DNA of 64,000 nt, taken from the NCBI RefSeq assembly GCF_000802155.2, contig NZ_JQGJ02000002.1, positions 248,001 to 312,000 on the forward strand, read 5' to 3'. The notes under the pieces are model-generated. The model saw only the letters and a program-made list of their open reading frames with translations. It made no database searches and was not told the origin of the DNA. A program made the translations under genes and the position numbers. Source of the stretch: Pseudomonas frederiksbergensis (GTDB taxonomy: Bacteria > Pseudomonadota > Gammaproteobacteria > Pseudomonadales > Pseudomonadaceae). Of this stretch, positions 7,520 to 16,125 are shown in pieces (position 1 is the first letter of the stretch; each line of letters opens with the position of its first letter).

Positions 7520-8602
7520 ATGCGCTTGCAGCTTAACGACGTCGTGCAGGAATTCATCGTGTCCAACGGAAAAATAGCCCATAGCTATTTCTCCCTTTCG
7601 GAAAAGATCATCGATTCGCTGTGCGAATCCAACATCGCCAAGGAATCGATCCTGATGCGCCTGCTGGAACAGGCGGAAACGGTCACGGCACATTATTTCA
7701 ATGCCCATCAGCAGGTGCTCGAGGGCGTCTATGCCCATGGCATTGAAGCACCCGTCGGTAAAAGCGTCGCGACGCTCGAGCCGGTACAGGGGCATTCACC
7801 AGTCCTGCCAGCGGCGCCTGTCGCCGAGCAACCGGCGGCGCCCAACTACGCGCAATGGCTGCGCGCCGAAATAAGCAAAGTCACAGGGTTCAGGAACGAA
7901 CAAATCGATCTCGACCAGAGCTTTGAAAGCCTGGGCATCGACTCCCTGGGGCTGGTAGACATCTTCGAATCGTTGGCCCAGCACTTTCCGGACAAGAAGG
8001 ACCTGACCTCGGCGCTGTTCGACGCCCCGACCCCAACGGCATTGCTCGCCAGGCTCGAAGCCGATGCGCATGCGCCCGCCGAAGGTATAGAGGCCTGGGT
8101 GATCGCACAGTTGGCGGTCATGACCGGTTTCACTGTTGAGCAGATTGACAGCGAACAAAGTTACGAAAGCCTGGGAATGGACTCGTTGGTGCAGTTGGAC
8201 TTCCTCGAAGCGGTTGTCGCTCAGTGGCCACAGCTCAAGGCCAGGAGCAGCGAGCTGGCCAACGCCAAATCTGCCATGCAAACCGTTGCCTTGATTGAAG
8301 ACATGCTCGGCAACGCCGAGGTGCCCGGCGCTATTCCCGACATGCCTGCAGCCGCCGCCACCCGCTCCGACACGCCGATCAGCGATGCGCTTTTCGATGC
8401 CCTCGCGCCGTTGGTTCCACAAGCTGCCCAATCATTGGACATCCAGACGCCCTTCGCACAATTGGGGCTCAACGGTTTCGACCGGGAAGCCCTTTGCCAG
8501 TCAATGGCGCAGGCAACCCCCGCCAGTGAGTTCGCCGGCGAAGCCTTGATGTCGCGCCGCACGCCACAAGATGCGCTGTCGCTCCTGGCGAGAATGGGCT
8601 GA
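7520..8602 (+). CDS. Triple acyl-carrier protein with an inactive third domain
   Basis: A 360-residue protein. Residues 1-90 are helical and unlike an ACP. Two carrier domains follow, with LGIDSL (Ser142) and LGMDSL (Ser222) as phosphopantetheine sites. A third carrier-like domain (about 290-350) has LGLNGF at 315-320: Asp, Ser and Leu are replaced by Asn, Gly and Phe, so it cannot be primed. Tandem ACPs raise flux in PUFA and some enediyne synthases; here they presumably serve the ketosynthase at 8687. No phosphopantetheinyl transferase is encoded nearby, so a housekeeping enzyme must prime them. AAGGAG is 8 bases before the ATG. The N-terminal part may be a docking or partner-binding region. 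Confidence 0.9.
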   Translation: MRLQLNDVVQEFIVSNGKIAHSYFSLSEKIIDSLCESNIAKESILMRLLEQAETVTAHYFNAHQQVLEGVYAHGIEAPVGKSVATLEPVQGHSPVLPAAPVAEQPAAPNYAQWLRAEISKVTGFRNEQIDLDQSFESLGIDSLGLVDIFESLAQHFPDKKDLTSALFDAPTPTALLARLEADAHAPAEGIEAWVIAQLAVMTGFTVEQIDSEQSYESLGMDSLVQLDFLEAVVAQWPQLKARSSELANAKSAMQTVALIEDMLGNAEVPGAIPDMPAAAATRSDTPISDALFDALAPLVPQAAQSLDIQTPFAQLGLNGFDREALCQSMAQATPASEFAGEALMSRRTPQDALSLLARMG

Positions 8603-8686
8603 CGCCTTAGGGCAAGCGCAGCCAGCACATGGAATGGAAACCGGATGGTCGACAGGTCACCCGCTTAGAGTAGTCAGGAGACAGGT

Positions 8687-11600
8687 ATGAGTGGCGCGGT
8701 TACAACAGACGCCGAGTTGTGTTTCAGCGCAATGGCCGGCGAATTCCCGGGGGCGCCTTCGATGGAGGCCCTCTGGCAGTTACTTTCCCAGGGCCGGATC
8801 GCGCCGATCCAGGCGATGTCGGCACGTTGGGAGCTGGACAGGCAGGCGATATTCTCGGCAAAGACTGGCGAGAAGGACCGTACTTACCTCGACAGCGCGT
8901 TTTGCCTGACCGACGACGCTTCGATCCCTTCGCGCCATGACGGTCGGCAGGTCGCCATCGGCAAGAAAGTGCTCCAGGCGTTGCTCACCGAACTGGCCGC
9001 CCAGGGCTCGGTGCCGGATACCGGGCGCACGGCATTGATCGTCGCAACCTCTTGGAGCGATGAAAGCTATTTCGCGACCGGAACGACGACCAACACCGCC
9101 GTGCCGCTCGGTTTTACACCGGGCGAACAAGTGGCTGAACTGGCCCGCGCGCTTGGCTTGGGTGGGCCGGCGTTATCGGTGGACACCGCCTGCAGTTCCT
9201 TCCCTTATGCAATCGATATGGCCAAGGCGTTGCTCGACAGCGGGCAGGCGGACAACGCAATCGTGATGGCCCTCAACACCGTCCTGCCACCGGCGCTGTT
9301 CCTGGGCTTCTCGCAACTGACGGCTTTCTCCGCGCGGGCCAGCATGCAGGCGTTCGGCGAGGACGCCGACGGCATCGTGCCGGGAGAATGTGCGGCAGCG
9401 TTCCTGATCGAGCCCGTCTGCGCAGCCTTGGCCGCCAAGCGCCAGCCCCTGGGTGTCCTGCGCGCTTTGGGCTTGTCTGCCGACGGTGCCGAAGGCTCGG
9501 TGTTCGCCCCCGGCAAGCAGGCCCAGTTCTCAGCCTATCAACGTGCCTATCGCGAGCTCGATCCAGGCAGCGTGGACTATATCGAGACCCATGGCACCGG
9601 CACCCCGTTGGGTGACGCGACGGAGTTGGCTTCGCTGCAAAGCTTCTTCGCGCCCCATCGCCCGGCCGACCAGAAATTGACCATCGGCTCGATCAAGTCG
9701 GTGATCGGTCACCCGCTGGCCGCCGCAGGAGGCGCTTCACTCGCCAAGGCCTTGATGATCCTGCGCCACAAGGGCATCCCGCCCCAACCTGACTATCGGC
9801 CCAGCGCAAAAGTCGACGGGACTTGCCTGCGCCTTGCCACGCAGCAGGTACAACCCTTGGCGGAACGTCAGTCGGCGATCCGTATCGGCATTTCCAGTTT
9901 CGGCTTTGGCGGTGCCAACGCGCACCTGGTGGTGGACGAGTACGTTGCCGCCGAGCGCCCCGTCGCGGCCCGTGTCGTGCCCGGCGTGTTGACGCTGGAC
10001 CTGGCCATTGTCGAGGCGGAAGCGGCGTTCGGCGCCTGCGATTCGCTGCAATCATTCAAGCAACAGCTCGACCAATCTGGAGCCCCGTCCGTGACGTTCC
10101 CTTATGGACGTTTCGTTGATTACCGCGGCGACGTGACTCCACCGTTGTCGGGGAAATTCCTCGCCCGGGACCACATGATCGATATCGCCGGTTTCGGCAT
10201 GGGCCCCAAACCCCTGGCCCATGTCGATCCGTTCAAGCTGTTGATCACCGATCGGGTCAACCATCTGCTGCGGCGTTTGCCAGGCGTGGCGGGCTCGGTC
10301 GGCACCGCCATGGTGATGTGCTGCAACATGGGTGGGGAACGGTTCAGCAACGCGTACAGCAGCGCCGAGCATTTTTACGCCCGCGGCCAGGGCACGCCGC
10401 CAGGTGTTGAGGTCACCGACGTGGCGACCATGCTGCCGAACATGCTGTCCGGCTACCCGGCGCAGATTTTCGATTTCAAGGGCTTCCACCAGACGCTGGC
10501 CGGCACGCCAGGGCTGTTCTGGCACACGCTGCTGGCTTCGCCACAATGGTTCGGGCAAGGCATCTCGACGCTCCTGCTCGGCGCCGGCCGCTTTATCAGT
10601 AGCGAGATCGAAATCGACCGAGCCCGGCGCAGCAGAGCGGTGCAAGGTGAAGGGCTTGGGCTGATCGCCCTGCGTCCCTACCATCCAGAGGCCGGCGAAA
10701 AACCACTGCTGGTGATTCGCTCGGCGGTCCTTGCCCATGCTGCGCAATCCCTTGACCAAGCCTGCCGGTTGGTGGGGAAAGCGATCGGCGAGTACCCGCA
10801 TCAGCACGTCTGCGAACTGGCAGCCGATGGGGTTCAAGCCAGCGGATCGCTTCGAGAAAAGACAGGATTCCTGGCGGAGGCCAGCGGTATCGAAACCCTG
10901 CTGGCCGTGACCTTGAATTCATCGGTTCACTCGGTGATCGAGGTCCGCGAAGCCGGCAAGCCATTGATGTGGCTGTTCACTGAACGGCTTCGGGAATGGA
11001 CACCCGAGGCAGAGCCGGCCCCTGCCATAAAGCATCCGTTCACGTTGCGGTTTGCCCATCCGGTGCCTCACTCGGCACAGGAAGTCATCGCGCCGACACG
11101 TCCCGGCCACGTTGTCCGCGAACCGCAACACGACGGTGTCGACGTGCTGCAACTCAGCGATATGCTGACCAGCACCGTCCTGGCCGGTTTGCGTGTTCGC
11201 GTTCGCGCCATGGAAGGGCTTTTCGCCTTGCAGCGGGGATCCGGATCCCAGCGGCCGACCAACTGGCAACGGCGTGCGCAAAACACCGTAATCAAGCACA
11301 TCCAGCGCGACGCCCACTCGCTGCGCGCCGAGCTGGTGGTGGACGAAACGCACCCCTACTTCTTCGATCATCCGCTGGATCACATCCCCGGCATCCTCTT
11401 GCTCGAAGGCGTCATGCAATTGGCTGAGCTGGCCATGCCTTCACTCAACGGACGGGTTGCCTACGTCAAAACGCTGAGCATCAGGTTCCAGCAATACGTG
11501 CAAAAGGAAGGGACCATCGAGCTGCACCTGGAGCAAGAGCAGGACGCCCTCTTCCAGGCCAAGGTGGTCCAGGGCGGCAAGCTGATGTGCACCTGCACCC

Positions 11601-12097
11601 TGGGATTGGCCTACAGCTCGGCCTTCGAAATCTCGCCGCCGGGCGAATTCACGGCCCGTCGTTGTGGCGACAAGGCCCTGTTGCACAAGGCCAGGGCAGA
11701 AAACGTCATTGTCAGCGACATGAGCGGCGTTGCCCAAGGGTTGAGTGTCGATACGATCAAACTGCCGGATGGGCATTTTTTCCATGAAGGCGACCCCGCG
11801 CATTACTCGATGGTGTATTTCCTCGAAGTCGCGCGCCAGTGCTACATGCAGATCGCCCACTGCCATTTGCGGATCCCCCTCGATACGCCCATGAACCTGT
11901 TGACCTTGAGTTTCACCCTGGACCGGCCCATCCCTCGGAACAGCCCGCTGTCGCTGGCGCCGCAAGCCGGCCTGGATGCGCAACTGCAATCGTTCAAGAC
12001 CAACCGCATCCATATCGACCTGTTCAACCGGGGCGAAAAGATCGGCCAGGCCAACATCACCGCCCAGGTGCTGAGTCGAACCGCGCCGGCAGCCTGA
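8687..12097 (+). CDS. Ketosynthase fused to a pseudo-KS and tandem AfsA-type hotdog domains
   Basis: An 1136-residue multidomain enzyme. Residues 1-430 are a decarboxylating ketosynthase with the full Cys-His-His triad: Cys169 in DTACSS, His302 in HGTGTP, His342 in GHPLAAAGG. Residues 500-660 look like half a second thiolase-fold domain with no nucleophile; the residue aligned with Cys is Gly599. Residues 880-1130 carry two hotdog repeats: HPYFFDHPLDHIPG (889-902) is the signature of AfsA/ScbA (A-factor synthase), and GHFFHEGDPAHYS (1029-1041) lies in the second. AfsA joins a beta-ketoacyl chain to dihydroxyacetone phosphate; a FabA-like dehydratase is the alternative reading. No acyltransferase, ketoreductase or thioesterase is present. 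AGGAGA precedes the ATG. I do not know this exact architecture from a characterised pathway. Confidence 0.88.
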   Translation: MSGAVTTDAELCFSAMAGEFPGAPSMEALWQLLSQGRIAPIQAMSARWELDRQAIFSAKTGEKDRTYLDSAFCLTDDASIPSRHDGRQVAIGKKVLQALLTELAAQGSVPDTGRTALIVATSWSDESYFATGTTTNTAVPLGFTPGEQVAELARALGLGGPALSVDTACSSFPYAIDMAKALLDSGQADNAIVMALNTVLPPALFLGFSQLTAFSARASMQAFGEDADGIVPGECAAAFLIEPVCAALAAKRQPLGVLRALGLSADGAEGSVFAPGKQAQFSAYQRAYRELDPGSVDYIETHGTGTPLGDATELASLQSFFAPHRPADQKLTIGSIKSVIGHPLAAAGGASLAKALMILRHKGIPPQPDYRPSAKVDGTCLRLATQQVQPLAERQSAIRIGISSFGFGGANAHLVVDEYVAAERPVAARVVPGVLTLDLAIVEAEAAFGACDSLQSFKQQLDQSGAPSVTFPYGRFVDYRGDVTPPLSGKFLARDHMIDIAGFGMGPKPLAHVDPFKLLITDRVNHLLRRLPGVAGSVGTAMVMCCNMGGERFSNAYSSAEHFYARGQGTPPGVEVTDVATMLPNMLSGYPAQIFDFKGFHQTLAGTPGLFWHTLLASPQWFGQGISTLLLGAGRFISSEIEIDRARRSRAVQGEGLGLIALRPYHPEAGEKPLLVIRSAVLAHAAQSLDQACRLVGKAIGEYPHQHVCELAADGVQASGSLREKTGFLAEASGIETLLAVTLNSSVHSVIEVREAGKPLMWLFTERLREWTPEAEPAPAIKHPFTLRFAHPVPHSAQEVIAPTRPGHVVREPQHDGVDVLQLSDMLTSTVLAGLRVRVRAMEGLFALQRGSGSQRPTNWQRRAQNTVIKHIQRDAHSLRAELVVDETHPYFFDHPLDHIPGILLLEGVMQLAELAMPSLNGRVAYVKTLSIRFQQYVQKEGTIELHLEQEQDALFQAKVVQGGKLMCTCTLGLAYSSAFEISPPGEFTARRCGDKALLHKARAENVIVSDMSGVAQGLSVDTIKLPDGHFFHEGDPAHYSMVYFLEVARQCYMQIAHCHLRIPLDTPMNLLTLSFTLDRPIPRNSPLSLAPQAGLDAQLQSFKTNRIHIDLFNRGEKIGQANITAQVLSRTAPAA

Positions 12098-12154
12098 CGT
12101 CCCGAGCTGTCCTTTTTCGAGCCCGACCATGCGCCTGACCGGCGAGGTAAACCC

Positions 12155-12631
12155 ATGAACGATGTCACCGTAAAAATCATAGTCAAGTCGCCGCCTGCGG
12201 TCATTTGGAACATCTGGAGCGATTTCCCGCATGCGCCACTTTGGGACACCGATGTGCGCCATTGCGAACTCGATGGCCCGTTCCAGGCCGGGACGCTTGG
12301 CAAGTGCGTTCTCAAGAACGGCCTGCGAATGCCATTGAGACTGGAAGCGGTGGAGTTCCAGGAAAGCTACCGCAACAGCGCCAGGTTGCTGTGGATGGAC
12401 TTGGAGTTCGACCACCGGCTGCGCCGGCTTTCACCCAGTGAAACCCAAGTCATCCATACCGCCAGGATCGCCGGCCCGTTGAGTTTCCTCTACCGACGGC
12501 TGATCCGCAAAGCGTTGACCGCGGCAATGACTACCGCTCTCGACAACCTGGCCACGCTCGCTGAGCGGCGGGCCAACACCAGCGGCACGCCCGCCAGCGA
12601 GAAACCGGAAAGCCATTTGCACCTTGTATGA
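12155..12631 (+). CDS. SRPBCC (START/Bet v1-like) cyclase-type protein
   Basis: A 158-residue protein with the SRPBCC pattern: N-terminal VKIIVKSPPAVIWNIWSDF, central FQAGTLGKCVLKNGLRMPLR and the final amphipathic helix YRRLIRKALTAAMTTALDNL. The family forms a deep hydrophobic cavity and includes polyketide cyclase/dehydrases and lipid-binding proteins. Next to a ketosynthase and an aromatic hydroxylase, a role in ring closure or binding of the product is likely, but no catalytic residue can be named. GAGG lies 9 bases upstream of the ATG. It follows the KS gene by 57 bases. Confidence 0.8.
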   Translation: MNDVTVKIIVKSPPAVIWNIWSDFPHAPLWDTDVRHCELDGPFQAGTLGKCVLKNGLRMPLRLEAVEFQESYRNSARLLWMDLEFDHRLRRLSPSETQVIHTARIAGPLSFLYRRLIRKALTAAMTTALDNLATLAERRANTSGTPASEKPESHLHLV

Positions 12632-12705
12632 CGCAACGTCGGGCGTTGCGACTTGAGCGCTGGCGCCCGCTGATCTTTTTGATAACGGAACACTTCGGAC
12701 CGAGC

Positions 12706-13404
12706 ATGAACCTACTGAAAAACACTCAATACCTGGCGATGGGCATCATTGGCATGAGCGCTGTGGTGCCGGCATTGAGCTGCGCCGACACGCTTGGCCC
12801 CTACGCCAGCCTGATGGGCGGCGCGAACTGGGTATCGGCGCAAGACCTGAACCAGAACGACCTGGATTTCGTCGAGATGGAATTCAACCAGCCGCTCGAC
12901 TCCGGCTATGCCACCGGGCTGGCCCTGGGCTGGCGATTCCCGGTCGGGCTGAGACCCGAAATCGAACTGAGCTACCGCAAGAACACCCTGACCCAATTCA
13001 ATAATCGCGTCTATGAAGGCGGCGGGAGCATCGACGGCAAAGGCGAAGAGGAAGCCACGAGCCTGATGGCCAACCTCTGGTACGACTTCATGAACCTTCC
13101 TGCACCGTTCAACCGGTTCACCCCGTACATCGGCGGCGGCCTGGGCTATGCCACCTTGACCGTCAGCGGCCTGGAGGCCGGGGGCGTCGAATTCGGCGGA
13201 ACCCATCGCGACACGGTGTCGGCTTATCAACTGGGCGCGGGAGTCGGTTACGAGTTCACCGAGAACTGGTCCATGTCGGTGGATTACCGGTGCCTGAAAA
13301 CCAGCGAAGCACACTTCGGTGACATCGAGCGCCTGCCCCAGGGCGACGTGAGCACCGAATACGAAGCCCAATCGGTGATGCTCGGCCTGCGTTACTGGCT
13401 CTGA
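12706..13404 (+). CDS. Outer-membrane beta-barrel protein (opacity/OMP_b-brl type)
   Basis: A 232-residue exported protein. The signal peptide MNLLKNTQYLAMGIIGMSAV ends at SCA before DTLGPYAS. The rest alternates in barrel fashion (GYATGLALGWRF, RPEIELSYRKN, YIGGGLGYATL, YQLGAGVGYEF) and ends in LRYWL, close to the aromatic C-terminus of eight-stranded barrels. The ATG at 12706 is preferred over one at 12628 because only it begins with a signal peptide. It is the last co-directional gene of the cluster, so it might export, import or tolerate the product; it may also be an unrelated neighbour. Confidence 0.8.
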   Translation: MNLLKNTQYLAMGIIGMSAVVPALSCADTLGPYASLMGGANWVSAQDLNQNDLDFVEMEFNQPLDSGYATGLALGWRFPVGLRPEIELSYRKNTLTQFNNRVYEGGGSIDGKGEEEATSLMANLWYDFMNLPAPFNRFTPYIGGGLGYATLTVSGLEAGGVEFGGTHRDTVSAYQLGAGVGYEFTENWSMSVDYRCLKTSEAHFGDIERLPQGDVSTEYEAQSVMLGLRYWL

Positions 13405-13415
13405 TGCGACAGGCC

Positions 13416-13439
13416 GGCGCCCTGCCCAGGCCGGGCGCC
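13416..13439. terminator. GC-rich hairpin between convergent genes
   Basis: Arms GGCGCCC and GGGCGCC enclose a 10-base loop, 12 bases after the barrel-protein stop and before the LysR stop on the other strand. ATTTG follows, so the T-run is poor. A bidirectional terminator is plausible. Confidence 0.45.
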
Positions 13440-13455
13440 GATTTGCGTAGCGGGC

Positions 13456-14319
13456 TCAGGACGCAGCCGTCTCTCGCGCCAGGCCGAGGAACGCCGACGG
13501 CAGCCGAGCCTGGCGGCGCTCCTTGAGGCAATAGAGGTACTCGGCGATCAGCGGCGCGCCTTCCAGCTCGACGACTTTGAGCTGCGGGTTCTCCGGCACT
13601 TCATGACGGGCGATGATGCTGATGCCGATGTTGCGCAGGACCGCTTCGCGAATCGACTCGCGACTGCCAATTTCCAACAATGGCCCGGTCGCCACGCCGG
13701 CTTCTCGTAGCAAGGTTGTGGTGAGCGCGCGGGTGGTCGAGCCTTTTTCCCGCATCAGCAGGCAGTGCCCGGCCAATGCACCGGGTGCCACACGATCGTG
13801 GCTGGCCAACGGGTGGCTGCGGTGCATCGCCACGACGAGCGGGTCGTGGCCCAATACCAATCGGGTCAACCGAGCGTCTTCGACCAGTTGCGAGGACGCG
13901 GCCAGGTCCACGCGGTACTCCTCCAGCGCCTCGATGACCTGCAGCGAGTTGCCGATTTCCAGAGTCACTTCGCACAGGGGAAACTGATCGCGAAAGCCCT
14001 TGATGATATCGAGCACGTAGTACGGCGCCGTGGCGCCAATTCGCAGCGTGCCTTGCACCTGGCCGCTATTGCGCAGGAAAAACTCGATGTCGGCTTCCTG
14101 CTGCAACAGCTTCTGCACCATCGGCAACAACTGCGCGCCTTCGTCGCTGAGCGTCAGGCGCCGGCCGCCGCGAAAGAACAGTTCGACGCCGTACTGGGCT
14201 TCCAGATTGCGGATCTGCGTGGTCACCGTCGGCTGGCTGAGCCCCAGTTTCTTGGCCGCCTGGGTGACGCTGGCCAGGCGAGCAACCATGTGGAAAGACT
14301 TCAGCTCGGCGCTGAGCAT
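13456..14319 (-). CDS. LysR-type regulator of the adjacent ABC transporter
   Basis: A 287-residue LTTR. The winged helix reads ASVTQAAKKLGLSQPTVTTQ near the N-terminus, then the periplasmic-binding-like effector domain (TLRIGATAPYYVLDIIKGFR). The reading frame is open further upstream, but the ATG at 14319 is chosen because the protein then begins MLSAELKSFHMVARLASV, a normal LTTR start, and TGGAG lies 8 bases before it. It is divergent from the binding-protein gene at 14480 and likely regulates it through the 160-base gap. The effector is unknown, but probably the oxyanion or phosphonate that the transporter carries. Confidence 0.9.
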   Translation of the reverse strand: MLSAELKSFHMVARLASVTQAAKKLGLSQPTVTTQIRNLEAQYGVELFFRGGRRLTLSDEGAQLLPMVQKLLQQEADIEFFLRNSGQVQGTLRIGATAPYYVLDIIKGFRDQFPLCEVTLEIGNSLQVIEALEEYRVDLAASSQLVEDARLTRLVLGHDPLVVAMHRSHPLASHDRVAPGALAGHCLLMREKGSTTRALTTTLLREAGVATGPLLEIGSRESIREAVLRNIGISIIARHEVPENPQLKVVELEGAPLIAEYLYCLKERRQARLPSAFLGLARETAAS

Positions 14320-14479
14320 GATGTTGAGGCTCCAGAAATAGGATGGGGGCAAGCGACTATAAAGATTTACCTGATCACCGGAAACGATCAAAATCGCTCC
14401 CACTCGTCTACCCTCACAACGCGCCCGGCAAGAACGCCTGGCGCTTGAATATTCATGCTTCCATGCACCGGAGATTTTC

Positions 14480-15331
14480 ATGCTCAAGCGTACCCTGGCA
14501 CTGGCCGTCGGTTTCACCCTGACCGTGAGCGCTGTCCTGGCGCAGGCCGCCGACACCTTGAAAGTCAGCGCAATTCCCGACGAGGCGCCGACCGAACTGC
14601 TGCGCAAGTTCAAGCCACTGGGTGCATACCTGGAACAGCAGATCGGCATGAAAGTCGAATTCGTGCCCGTGAGCGACTACCCCGCCGTGGTCGAGGCGCT
14701 GGCCACCGACCGGATCGACCTGGCCTGGCTGGGCGGCTTCACCTTCGTCCAGGCCCGCCTGAAGACCGGCAACGCCAATCCCCTGGTGCAACGTGAACAG
14801 GACGCGCAGTTCACCAGTAAATTCATCAGCGCCGACCCAGCCGTCAAATCCCTTGCCGACCTGGAGGGCAAGAGCTTCGCCTTCGGCTCGATCTCGTCCA
14901 CTTCGGGCAGCCTGATGCCGCGCTACTTCATGCTCAAGGACGGCATCAAGCCGGAAACCTACTTCAGCCGCGTAGGCTATTCGGGTGCCCATGACGCGAC
15001 CGCGGCCTGGGTCCAGGCCGGCAAGGTCGATGCCGGTGTGCTCAACGCCAGCGTCTGGGACAAACTGGTCGCCGCCGGCAAGGTCGACACCAGCAAGGTC
15101 AAGGTCTTCGCCACCACCCCGGCGTACTTCGACTACAACTGGACGGTGCGCGGCACCCTCGACCCGGCACTGGCGGCCAAGATCAAGGCCGCGTTCCTGG
15201 CGCTTGATCCGGCGAATCCGAAAGACAAGGAGATCCTTGATCTGCAGGCCGCCAGTCGCTTCATCGAAACCAAGCCCGAAAACTACAAGGGCATCGAAGA
15301 AGCCGCACGCGCCGCCGAACTGCTCAAATGA
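14480..15331 (+). CDS. PhnD/selenate-type ABC transporter periplasmic binding protein
   Basis: A 283-residue binding protein with signal peptide MLKRTLALAVGFTLTVSAVL cleaved after AQA. The mature part begins DTLKVSAIPDEAPTELLRKF and contains DLAWLGGFTFVQAR, FAFGSISSTSGSLMPRYF and YSGAHDATAAWVQAGKVDAG, the PhnD-like pattern (type 2 periplasmic fold). Members bind phosphonate, phosphite or, by annotation, selenate. CCGGAG stands 6 bases before the ATG, and the stop overlaps the ATPase start by 4 bases. The substrate cannot be decided from sequence; no C-P lyase or phosphite dehydrogenase gene is nearby. Confidence 0.88.
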   Translation: MLKRTLALAVGFTLTVSAVLAQAADTLKVSAIPDEAPTELLRKFKPLGAYLEQQIGMKVEFVPVSDYPAVVEALATDRIDLAWLGGFTFVQARLKTGNANPLVQREQDAQFTSKFISADPAVKSLADLEGKSFAFGSISSTSGSLMPRYFMLKDGIKPETYFSRVGYSGAHDATAAWVQAGKVDAGVLNASVWDKLVAAGKVDTSKVKVFATTPAYFDYNWTVRGTLDPALAAKIKAAFLALDPANPKDKEILDLQAASRFIETKPENYKGIEEAARAAELLK

Positions 15332-16125
15332 CATTGCGCCTGACCCAGGCCAGCGTCGTCCATGCCAACGGCGCCCAGGCGCTGCGCGGTGTGGACCTGC
15401 ACCTGCGTGCAGGGGAACAGGTCGCGATCATCGGCCCGTCCGGCGCCGGCAAGTCCAGCCTGCTCAACGTCCTGGCCACCGCGCTGCGTCCTGGTAACGG
15501 TGAAGTCGACGTGCTGGGCGAGCGGGTCTGGCAACTGTCGGCGCGCCAGCGTCAACGCCTGCGCTCACGCATTGGTCTCATTCACCAAGCGCCTCCCCTG
15601 CCCCCGCGCCAACGCGTAATCACGGCGGTGCTGGCGGGCAAACTGGGGCAATGGGGTATCGGCAAGAGCCTGCTGAACCTGCTCCATCCGCTGGATATTC
15701 CCGGGGCACGCGCGGCCTTGGCGCGCCTGGACCTGGGCGAAAAGCTGTTCGTTCAATGCCAGCAATTGTCCGGTGGGCAGCTGCAACGCGTCGGCATCGC
15801 CCGCGTGCTGTACCAGGCGCCGGAGGTGTTGCTGGCGGATGAACCGGTATCGGCGATGGACCCGGTGCTCGCCGAGCACACGCTGTCAGTGCTTTGCCAG
15901 CATGCCCGGGAACACCAGGTTACCCTGGTGACCAGCCTGCATGCGGTGGATCTCGCGCTGGCGCACTTTTCCCGGATCATCGGTTTGCGTGACGGCCAGG
16001 TACTCTTCGACTTGCCGACGGAAGCGGTCGACCGCCGGCAGCTCGATACGCTTTATGCCAACGAGCAACTGGAGTCGCTGTCGAGCCCGCCTCCACCTTC
16101 GAGCGTGCAGATTCCGCGATGCTGA
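15328..16125 (+). CDS. ABC transporter ATP-binding protein (PhnC-like)
   Basis: A 265-residue ATPase with Walker A GPSGAGKSSLLN, signature LSGGQLQRVGIARVL and Walker B VLLADEPVSAMD, followed by the H-loop in TSLHAVDLAL. It energises uptake through the two permeases that follow. The ATG overlaps the binding-protein stop (ATGA), and its own stop overlaps the first permease by 7 bases. PhnC-type helical insertion (RVITAVLAGKLGQWGIGKSL) is visible between Walker A and signature. Confidence 0.92.
   Translation: MTLRLTQASVVHANGAQALRGVDLHLRAGEQVAIIGPSGAGKSSLLNVLATALRPGNGEVDVLGERVWQLSARQRQRLRSRIGLIHQAPPLPPRQRVITAVLAGKLGQWGIGKSLLNLLHPLDIPGARAALARLDLGEKLFVQCQQLSGGQLQRVGIARVLYQAPEVLLADEPVSAMDPVLAEHTLSVLCQHAREHQVTLVTSLHAVDLALAHFSRIIGLRDGQVLFDLPTEAVDRRQLDTLYANEQLESLSSPPPPSSVQIPRC

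Noticed and set aside
8687..12097. Reading the C-terminal hotdog region simply as a PUFA-synthase dehydratase
   Set aside because: The HPYFFDHPLDHIPG motif and a second repeat fit AfsA better than the FabA-type motifs I know, but the alternative is kept in the entry because no profile search could be run.
12628..12705. Upstream start for the barrel protein
   Set aside because: The extra 26 residues are basic and would bury the signal peptide that begins at 12706.
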